A stretch of DNA of 17,221 nucleotides from Candidatus Gastranaerophilales bacterium (GTDB lineage Bacteria; Cyanobacteriota; Vampirovibrionia; Gastranaerophilales; Gastranaerophilaceae). Shown here piece after piece: positions 6,985-11,785 of the stretch. How positions within the stretch are numbered: position 1 is the first letter of the stretch; each line of letters starts with the position of its first letter. Location: assembly GCA_944326625.1 (NCBI GenBank), contig CALVER010000012.1, positions 1 through 17,221 of the forward strand, written 5' to 3'. A program made the position numbers and the translations under genes. The notes under the pieces are model-generated. The model worked only from the letters and a program-made list of their open reading frames with translations, made no database searches and had not been told where the DNA came from.

Positions 6985-7269
6985 ATGGAAACAATTAACG
7001 ATATTCTCAGTAAATTAGACACAGCAGATAATACAACAAAAAACGAACTCGAAAATAAACTTGTAAATATAGGTTCATCAGTTGTACCTCAGCTTGTAGA
7101 TCAATTGCAGGTTGTCAGAGGTATTAAAAGAGGCGTTGTTGCCATGACATTAATCAGACTCGGCGATGCTTCAGTTAAATATTTGAAAAAAGCAGCTGAA
7201 ATTAATAAAGATTTTGAATGGGTTGCCGAATACCTTATAAGAGAAATTCAAGGCGTTCAGGCAGCTTAA
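6985..7269 (+). CDS. Small HEAT-repeat-like protein
   Basis: A 94-aa all-helical cytosolic protein. Residues about 27-75 read as one to two short HEAT-like units, with the pattern NIGSSVVPQLVDQLQ then RRG-type spacing, IKRGVVAMTLIRLGDASVKY and LKKAAEI. The alternating 'V/I-P-x-L' and 'A-x-x-L-x-x-L-G-D' turns are what suggest HEAT/PBS-lyase-type repeats. Such proteins usually bind other proteins; no catalytic motif is visible. GGAG (6975-6978) lies 6 nt before the ATG. Terminators stand on both sides, so it is probably a single-gene transcript. No specific function can be assigned. Confidence 0.75.
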   Translation: METINDILSKLDTADNTTKNELENKLVNIGSSVVPQLVDQLQVVRGIKRGVVAMTLIRLGDASVKYLKKAAEINKDFEWVAEYLIREIQGVQAA

Positions 7270-7289
7270 CACAACCTCGAAAAAATAAA

Positions 7290-7315
7290 AAGCCGGATAT
7301 CATCCGGTTTTTTTT
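7290..7315 (+). terminator. Rho-independent terminator after the HEAT-like gene
   Basis: CCGGAT (7293-7298) pairs with ATCCGG (7302-7307) around a 3-nt loop. Flanking A-G and T bases extend the stem, and eight T follow (7308-7315). It lies only 16 nt before the next start codon. Confidence 0.9.
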
Positions 7316-7316
7316 A

Positions 7317-7325
7317 TGCTAGTAT
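7317..7325 (+). promoter_or_regulatory. Possible extended -10 promoter for a leaderless patatin mRNA
   Basis: TGC-TAGTAT (7317-7325) fits an extended -10 (TGn plus four of six -10 matches) and would place the transcription start at about the A of the ATG at 7332. An alternative -10, TATAAA (7323-7328), would start slightly inside the gene. No -35 can be placed, because that region is the upstream terminator stem. Confidence 0.35.
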
Positions 7326-7331
7326 AAAGTC

Positions 7332-8537
7332 ATGGCAAATAATAAATCTTTAAAATACACATGTTTATTCGGAGGAGGAGCAATCCGCGGTGCGGCATAT
7401 GCAGGCGCCGTAAAAGCGCTGGAAGAATTAAACATAACACCGGAAAACATCGGCGGGTCATCAGTCGGCTCAATTGTAGCCGCCTTAATGGCAGTAGGTT
7501 ACACGGCAGACGAATTAAGAGAGATATTCTTAGACGTAAACTTCGACCTATTCCGCGATTTTCAGTTCGGCTTAGGGCCTAAATTCGCACTGAGTAAGGG
7601 CGAAGTTTTTCTTGACTGGATAAGAGATTTAATAGAACAAAAATTCTACGGCGAAAGCTATGAAAAAGGCAAAAATAAGGCCGTAACCTTCAGAGAAATC
7701 GAAAAAAATCTCTATATAATTACAACTGATTTATCAAACTTTGAATGCAAAGAGTTTTCAAAATTTGAGACCCCTGACTTTGAAATAGCGACGGCCGTGA
7801 GAATTTCGTGCAGCATGCCCGGGCTTATGAAGCCTTTGGAATACAATAATACTTTGCTTGTTGACGGAGATTTGCAAAAAAGTGTTCCGATGTGGAGGTT
7901 ATCAAAAAATTTAATTTCCGATGACGAAAGGATATTGGAATTCAGACTGGAAGGCGATTACGAGGGCTCCGACAAAAATGCGCTGGATTACGTAAACACA
8001 ATCTACAGCTGCATAACATCAATTGCCACATCGTTTATTGTTGACTGCTACGGGCAAAAAGACAAATACGACTATATTGTAATCAATACGGGCGGCGTAA
8101 TCGTGGTTGATTTTAATTACCCGAGAGAAAAACGCGAAGATCTGGTAAAATCAGGCTATGATCAGACAATTGAATATTTTACAAAAACCTTGCCGCTTAA
8201 AAAAGAGAAATTGCTCGATAATTACTACATTTTGAACAAAAATCTTAAAAAGATTGAAAAATTTATCGAGAGCAAAAAAATTGTAAAAGCAAAGCATGCT
8301 CTGTCAGAACTTTTTGTATTATTGTGCGATATGAAGGATGTCATTGACTGTTCAATAACTGATGCAATAAAAGATTTTAACCGGCAGTTTTGCAGAAATG
8401 TACGCTATCCGGCGCTTTTCGGAAAGGTTAAATTGACGGATGAAGCCGCCGTGAAAAATAATCTTAAAACAATAATAGATTTAATTTCCGAAAAAATTTA
8501 CGAACTTGAATCGTATCTTGTGAAATTTCCCATTTGA
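7332..8537 (+). CDS. Patatin-like phospholipase
   Basis: A 401-aa lipid acyl hydrolase of the patatin/RssA type using a Ser-Asp dyad. The oxyanion-hole motif GGGAIRG is at 14-20, the nucleophile elbow GSSVG at 42-46 (Ser44), and the Asp motif at D178 in VDGDLQ, where DGD replaces the more usual DGG or DGA. Residues about 210-401 form a mostly helical extension of unknown role. No signal peptide is present, so it is cytosolic or peripheral. The start is forced: an in-frame TAG at 7320-7322 precedes the ATG by three codons, and no Met lies between the ATG and the GGG motif. There is no Shine-Dalgarno. The stop codon TGA overlaps the -35 box of the following tRNA promoter. No terminator is seen before the tRNA, so readthrough would end at 8686-8712. 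Confidence 0.93.
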   Translation: MANNKSLKYTCLFGGGAIRGAAYAGAVKALEELNITPENIGGSSVGSIVAALMAVGYTADELREIFLDVNFDLFRDFQFGLGPKFALSKGEVFLDWIRDLIEQKFYGESYEKGKNKAVTFREIEKNLYIITTDLSNFECKEFSKFETPDFEIATAVRISCSMPGLMKPLEYNNTLLVDGDLQKSVPMWRLSKNLISDDERILEFRLEGDYEGSDKNALDYVNTIYSCITSIATSFIVDCYGQKDKYDYIVINTGGVIVVDFNYPREKREDLVKSGYDQTIEYFTKTLPLKKEKLLDNYYILNKNLKKIEKFIESKKIVKAKHALSELFVLLCDMKDVIDCSITDAIKDFNRQFCRNVRYPALFGKVKLTDEAAVKNNLKTIIDLISEKIYELESYLVKFPI

Positions 8538-8562
8538 CATTTGAATATTTTTTAAGTATATT
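8534..8562 (+). promoter_or_regulatory. Consensus promoter of tRNA-Leu
   Basis: TTGACA (8534-8539), a 17-nt spacer, then TATATT (8557-8562). The predicted start, near 8569, gives a 25-nt 5' leader before the tRNA. The -35 box overlaps the stop codon of the patatin gene (TGA, 8535-8537). Confidence 0.8.
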
Positions 8563-8593
8563 TGATAACGTGATTTACACGATGGTTACTGAC

Positions 8594-8680
8594 GCTCCAG
8601 TGGCGGAATCGGTAGACGCGTTGGACTTAAAATCCAATCGGGTTAATAACTCGGTGCCAGTTCAAGTCTGGCCTGGAGCA
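8594..8680 (+). tRNA. tRNA-Leu (anticodon UAA)
   Basis: An 87-nt type II tRNA. Acceptor GCTCCAG (8594-8600) pairs with CTGGAGC (8673-8679), with discriminator A at 8680. The anticodon stem TTGGA/TCCAA encloses the loop CTTAAAA (8626-8632) with anticodon TAA at 8628-8630. A long variable arm (about 8638-8655) and a T arm GCCAG-TTCAAGT-CTGGC (8656-8672) follow. The CCA end is not encoded. There is no group I intron in the anticodon, unlike many cyanobacterial tRNA-Leu(UAA) genes. Confidence 0.97.
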
Positions 8681-8685
8681 AACTT

Positions 8686-8712
8686 AAAAGGCCTCGAAAG
8701 AGGTCTTTTTTT
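8686..8712 (+). terminator. Rho-independent terminator of tRNA-Leu
   Basis: A GAAA tetraloop (8696-8699) caps a stem of CCTC (8692-8695) with GAGG (8700-8703). The stem is extended outward by G-T, G-C and A-T pairs, with seven T at 8706-8712. Confidence 0.9.
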
Positions 8713-8731
8713 ATGCCAGACTTTCACTACG

Positions 8732-8845
8732 CAGGTCTAAACTCGCCTTTAGGCTCGCTAAGACCTGACGGTTCACATGGTCTTTTTGCTTCGCAAAAAG
8801 CCAGTATCAGTGTACGTAATACTCGCTTCGCTCGTAAACGTACAC
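8732..8845. repeat. Cluster of three hairpins downstream of tRNA-Leu
   Basis: First, CAGGTCT (8732-8738) pairs with AGACCTG (8761-8767), with an inner GCC-TTTA-GGC. Second, CTTTTTGC (8782-8789) pairs with GCAAAAAG (8793-8800) around TTC. Third, GTGTACGT (8810-8817) pairs with ACGTACAC (8838-8845), with partly paired CGCTTCGCTCG-type sequence inside. There is no coding signal; this looks like adjoining palindromic dispersed elements. Confidence 0.6.
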
Positions 8846-8849
8846 GAGA

Positions 8850-8904
8850 CAAGTCTGGCCTGGCACAAAAAAAGACCTCAAACGAGGTCTTTTTTTGTGC
8901 CAGA
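8850..8904. repeat. Partial duplicate of the tRNA-Leu 3' end and its terminator
   Basis: CAAGTCTGGCCTGG at 8850-8863 is identical to 8663-8676 (T arm and acceptor of tRNA-Leu). GAGGTC-T7-GTGCCAGA at 8884-8904 matches 8700-8720 at 20 of 21 bases. The two blocks keep almost the same spacing (offsets 187 and 184), while the bases between them differ. The segment therefore looks like a decayed duplicate of the tRNA 3' end plus terminator. Confidence 0.6.
8860..8903. terminator. Bidirectional terminator: 44-nt perfect palindromic hairpin
   Basis: The 20-nt arm 8860-8879 pairs with 8884-8903 without mismatch around the loop AAAC (8880-8883). The arm contains CTGGCAC, seven A and GACCTC. Read on either strand, a GACCTC/GAGGTC stem is followed by seven T, so it can terminate transcription from both sides. 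It lies between tRNA-Leu (plus) and the convergent csaB operon (minus). Confidence 0.75.
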
Positions 8905-8910
8905 TTATCT

Positions 8911-8942
8911 GTCATTGCGAGGAGCGAAGCGACGTGGCAATC
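8911..8942. repeat. Dispersed repeat, GTCATTGCGAGG family
   Basis: The 32-nt block opens GTCATTGCGAGGAGCGAAGC and closes GTGGCAATC, giving imperfect dyad ends (ATTGC...GCAAT). This pattern recurs as an intergenic repeat in many unrelated bacterial genomes (from memory). It is non-coding. Confidence 0.6.
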
Positions 8943-8989
8943 GCAAAATTGTTGAAGTGAGGCTGCTTTCTATCCGTCACACTTACAAG

Positions 8990-9014
8990 ATCCTGAAACA
9001 AGTTCAGGATGACA
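8990..9014. repeat. Dispersed hairpin repeat, TCCTGAA...TTCAGGA
   Basis: ATCCTGAA (8990-8997) pairs perfectly with TTCAGGAT (9003-9010) around ACAAG, followed by GACA. The 3' part, AAGTTCAGGATGACA (9000-9014), recurs exactly at 9151-9165. Confidence 0.6.
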
Positions 9015-9023
9015 GAGATATTC

Positions 9024-9060
9024 CCCTCGCCCCCTAGGGGAGAGGGTAGGGAGAGGGGCT
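9024..9060. repeat. G-tract/C-tract dispersed repeat
   Basis: CCCCTCGCCCCCTAGGGG (9023-9040) is followed by AGAGGGTAGGGAGAGGGG (9041-9058). The first part is self-complementary around CCCCTAGGGG, and the final GAGGGG can also pair with the initial CCCCTC. The pattern is a widespread intergenic repeat type (from memory) and is far GC-richer than the rest of the window. Confidence 0.55.
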
Positions 9061-9098
9061 TTCACATAGTCCCGACTGCAAGCCCCTGAAACACCTAA

Positions 9099-9165
9099 CG
9101 GCTTCGCCGACGGATGCAGGCTCACACAACTCGTTTCTGTTCGCTTTGCAAAGTTCAGGATGACA
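9099..9165. repeat. Hairpin and terminal direct repeat before csaB
   Basis: CGGC-TTC-GCCG (9099-9109) forms a small hairpin. The block ends with AAGTTCAGGATGACA (9151-9165), an exact 15-nt direct copy of 9000-9014. It stops 2 nt before the csaB stop codon, so the repeat block runs right up to the gene. Confidence 0.5.
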
Positions 9166-9167
9166 AT

Positions 9168-10187
9168 TTATCCGAGCAAAACCTCATCAATTCCTGACCA
9201 GTCAAATTTATGCGAGTCAGCAAATTCAATCAATTTAAGCTCATTCAAATGTTTCATCTCACCAAAGATAAAATCAAAATCTTCGGAAGCATCCATGGAT
9301 ATTAAAGGCAAACCTGCCTCATTAGCGAGTTTTTCCACTTTAACATCATAATTTACCGCAATAGATTTTACTCCGGCCTTAAGCGCAACAACCAAAGCAT
9401 GAAATCTCATTGCAATCATAAATTCAAGTCCCGACATTTCGCGAATAAGTGCTCTGTTTGACATTCCGTTAAGGACGCTTGTCTTAATACCTGGGTTAAG
9501 CGACGTTATAATCTTTTGGAATTTTTTGCAGACTTCTAAATCAATTGCATCCTGAAGAGAAAAAATTTTAATTTCCTTATCAAAAAAATCCTTCACAATC
9601 TGCCGCGCAAGCTTATACAGCAAATTATCATTCATAGACGAAAAATCTCTTAATTGTATGCCGATACAGCCTTTGCGGCTTAATCTTTTTATATCCAGTG
9701 AAAAAATCGGATCACACAAAAGATTGGATTTAACGCCCATCTTTTCAAGAAGATTATGACTTTTGGCGTCGCGGACAGATACGTAAGCGCAATGCTTTAA
9801 GATTTGTCCCGTAAAAAACTTTGCGATTTTATTATTAATAGGCCCGATTCCCTGCGCAAATATAATCACCTTTTTTTTATATCTAAGCGCCGTAAAAATT
9901 ACCCAGAGATAATACACCAGAGATTTAAGGCTTGTAACATCCTGCAAAAGACTGCCGCCTCCGGAAATCAAAATATCCGACTGTTTTAAAAGCCCTGCAA
10001 CCTGATAAAAATCAAAAGAATTAATTGAATTTACAAAATAATCCATTGAAGTTTTACGCGGGTTAGAGGATAGGACAACGATTTCCGGCCCGATTTTTTT
10101 TAATCTGTCAATAAGCACGGACAAAATAGCTTCGTCGCCAAAATTACCAAACCCGTAATATCCGGAAATCACAACTCTCTCAGTCAT
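9168..10187 (-). CDS. csaB: CsaB-type polysaccharide pyruvyl transferase
   Basis: Transfers a pyruvyl group from phosphoenolpyruvate as a ketal onto a cell-wall or surface polysaccharide sugar. In Bacillus-type bacteria this creates the anchor for SLH-domain surface proteins. Family signatures in the 339 aa are VVISGYYGFGNFGDEAIL (5-22), DILISGGGSLLQDVTS (about 71-86), IFAQGIGPINNKIAK, SVRDAKSHNLLEKMGV, and the C-terminal AMRFHALVVALKAGV with AVNYDVKVEKLANEAGLP. No signal peptide is seen, as expected for a cytosolic enzyme. Its ATG directly follows the TAG stop of the sugar kinase gene, and AAAGG (10195-10199, inside that gene) serves as its Shine-Dalgarno. It is the last gene of a three-gene minus-strand operon. 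Substrate and SLH partners are not visible here. Confidence 0.9.
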   Translation of the reverse strand: MTERVVISGYYGFGNFGDEAILSVLIDRLKKIGPEIVVLSSNPRKTSMDYFVNSINSFDFYQVAGLLKQSDILISGGGSLLQDVTSLKSLVYYLWVIFTALRYKKKVIIFAQGIGPINNKIAKFFTGQILKHCAYVSVRDAKSHNLLEKMGVKSNLLCDPIFSLDIKRLSRKGCIGIQLRDFSSMNDNLLYKLARQIVKDFFDKEIKIFSLQDAIDLEVCKKFQKIITSLNPGIKTSVLNGMSNRALIREMSGLEFMIAMRFHALVVALKAGVKSIAVNYDVKVEKLANEAGLPLISMDASEDFDFIFGEMKHLNELKLIEFADSHKFDWSGIDEVLLG

Positions 10188-11123
10188 CTAAGCACCTTTG
10201 AAAACCGAATAAACATCATCATGATACGGAATAGATTTAATTGCGCCGATACCTTTTGCCTGAATACCTGCCGCAATTGAGGCAAGTTTTGTAGCTTCAA
10301 TAGGAGAGCAGCCGTGCGTCATACCGTGCAAAAATCCACCGTTAAAAACATCACCGGAGCAAGTAGTATCCGAAACATCTGATGTGTAGAATTCCGTAAA
10401 GGAAACAGTGCCGTTGTATCCGGTATAATAACCCTTGTCGAGGCCGGACTTAATAACAACAATGCTTACGCCTTTGTCCAAAAGATACTTAACAGCCGCG
10501 TCAACAGATTCAATACCCAAAATCGGCAAATCATGCTTGGCACTCATAAAAAGAATGTCCACGTTTGAAATAACTTCGTCAAAATACTCTCTTGCTTCAT
10601 CAACAGAAGAAATCGCAGTAATAAAATTAGGGTCATAAGCTGTCAAAAGCTGCATTTCTTTGGCAAGTTCAAAGCTTCTTTTAACCGCATCTCTTGCGGA
10701 AAGAGAAAGCGACTGAGTAATTCCCGTGCTGTAAATAATTTTGGCACTGCCGAGGTAATTTTCCGAAATATCATCGACGGACAATTTAGCGGGCGCAGTT
10801 TTTTTACGGTAAAACGCAAATTCTTTTTCCTGATAACTCGGGCGTGCAATCAAATAAAGTCCGTTTCTTTCATCAGCAAATGAAACTTGCGATATATCGA
10901 GCCCTTCATGCCTCCAGCCGTCAAGCAAAAAGTCCTTAAAAGCGTCATTACCCAATTTTGTGATAAACCCGACTTTTGACCCGAGTCTGACAGCCGTAAC
11001 CGCTGTTGCCAGAGCATCGCCGCCAAAATATTTATGAAGGCATTCAGCGTCTTTCAACTTTTCATCAGTTGATAATTCCACTAAACTTTCGCCGATAGCA
11101 ATTATATCTAACTTTTCTTCCAT
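10188..11123 (-). CDS. PfkB-family sugar kinase, probably 2-keto-3-deoxygluconate kinase
   Basis: A ribokinase-fold kinase, closest in pattern to KdgK, which phosphorylates 2-keto-3-deoxygluconate to KDPG. Near the N-terminus it has IIAIGESLVEL and FGGDALATAVTAVRLGSKVGF, the sugar-binding GG-D pattern. Near the C-terminus the ATP/anion-hole signature is DTTCSGDVFNGGFLHG (from about 252), with the catalytic base D258; here CSGD replaces the usual GAGD. The length of 311 aa is normal. I chose the ATG at 11123 rather than the TTG directly upstream, since AGAGG lies 5 nt before it. The adjoining aldolase-like gene ends 9 nt upstream, which supports the KDG to KDPG to pyruvate assignment. The sequence alone cannot exclude another sugar acid or ketose. 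Confidence 0.82.
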   Translation of the reverse strand: MEEKLDIIAIGESLVELSTDEKLKDAECLHKYFGGDALATAVTAVRLGSKVGFITKLGNDAFKDFLLDGWRHEGLDISQVSFADERNGLYLIARPSYQEKEFAFYRKKTAPAKLSVDDISENYLGSAKIIYSTGITQSLSLSARDAVKRSFELAKEMQLLTAYDPNFITAISSVDEAREYFDEVISNVDILFMSAKHDLPILGIESVDAAVKYLLDKGVSIVVIKSGLDKGYYTGYNGTVSFTEFYTSDVSDTTCSGDVFNGGFLHGMTHGCSPIEATKLASIAAGIQAKGIGAIKSIPYHDDVYSVFKGA

Positions 11124-11132
11124 CAAAACCTC

Positions 11133-11735
11133 TTAAAGCTTAAGAACAGCTTCCTTAACCCTTTCGGTAATTTCCGAATACGAATAACCTTCATACAAAT
11201 CTCTGCCGACGCCGACAGCTTTGGCACCTGCGTCAATATAGCTTTTAACCTCGGACAATTTAACGTTTCCCTGCGGCATAACGCTCAAAAACGGCATGGG
11301 GCGCATCAAATCTTCAATATACAAAGGTCCGCCGAGCGCTGTTACGGGATAAATTTTCACAAGCGGGATTCTTGCCTTCCATGCTTCATAAGCTTCATTT
11401 GCGGTTGAAGTGCCTGCAATATACGGAATTTTTTTATCTTTAGATAACTTAACAAGATTCATGTGAAAAATAGGCGAAGAAAAACACTTAGCACCGGCAG
11501 CAATAGCCGCATGCGCCTGCATTGCCGTAATTATTCCGCCCGCACAAATATCGGCATGCTTTGACACGGAACTTATTGCGTCATAAATTCTCGGAGCTTC
11601 AACGTTAACCTCCATGATTTTCAACCCGCCTTTTAAAAGAGCCTCTACAGTATTTACAACTGTATCGGGGTTATTACTCCTTATAATCGGAAAAATTTTC
11701 TGCTCGGATAAAGCCTCTATTAAATTTTCGTTCAT
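11133..11735 (-). CDS. KDPG/KHG aldolase-like protein with altered substrate residues
   Basis: A 200-aa class I aldolase barrel of the Eda family, which splits 2-keto-3-deoxy-6-phosphogluconate into pyruvate and glyceraldehyde 3-phosphate. The catalytic Glu is E42 in KIMEVNVEAP and the Schiff-base Lys is K127 in VKIYPVTALGG. The phosphate-binding end is AVGVGRDLYEG. Compared with E. coli Eda as I remember it, the pyruvate-carboxylate ligand Arg (EVTLRT) is replaced by Glu46 (EVNVEA), and the Thr of GAGT is Gly67 (CAGG), so substrate preference may differ. AAAGGGA (11742-11748) is the Shine-Dalgarno, 6 nt from the ATG. First gene of the operon with the kinase and csaB. Confidence 0.85.
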   Translation of the reverse strand: MNENLIEALSEQKIFPIIRSNNPDTVVNTVEALLKGGLKIMEVNVEAPRIYDAISSVSKHADICAGGIITAMQAHAAIAAGAKCFSSPIFHMNLVKLSKDKKIPYIAGTSTANEAYEAWKARIPLVKIYPVTALGGPLYIEDLMRPMPFLSVMPQGNVKLSEVKSYIDAGAKAVGVGRDLYEGYSYSEITERVKEAVLKL

Positions 11736-11758
11736 ATACTATCCCTTTTTCAAAATTT

Positions 11759-11767
11759 ATTATATCA
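11759..11767 (-). promoter_or_regulatory. Extended -10 promoter of the aldolase-kinase-csaB operon
   Basis: Read on the minus strand this is TGA-TATAAT, a perfect extended -10. The predicted start, near 11752, gives a leader of about 17 nt. No clear -35 is seen, which is usual for extended -10 promoters. The site sits in a 16-bp near-palindrome (11756-11771, one mismatched pair) in the divergent gap. On the plus strand the same element offers TATCAT (11763-11768), and TATACT at 11735-11740 is another possible -10 for the cyclase gene. Confidence 0.6.
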
Positions 11768-11785
11768 TAAAAGTGGGGAAGGTCT

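Noticed and set aside
8713..9037. Overlapping short open frames on both strands (62-86 codons) in the block after tRNA-Leu
   Set aside because: They cross tRNA sequence, hairpins and dispersed repeats, lack Shine-Dalgarno sites, and their translations are typical of repeat read-through (for example RSEATWQS-like and GAKRRGN-like strings).
8732..9165. CRISPR array
   Set aside because: The repeats are of different families, unequal length and irregular spacing, with no cas genes in the window.
11124..11126. TTG as start of the sugar kinase gene
   Set aside because: The adjacent ATG at 11123 has a better-spaced AGAGG and gives the normal N-terminus.
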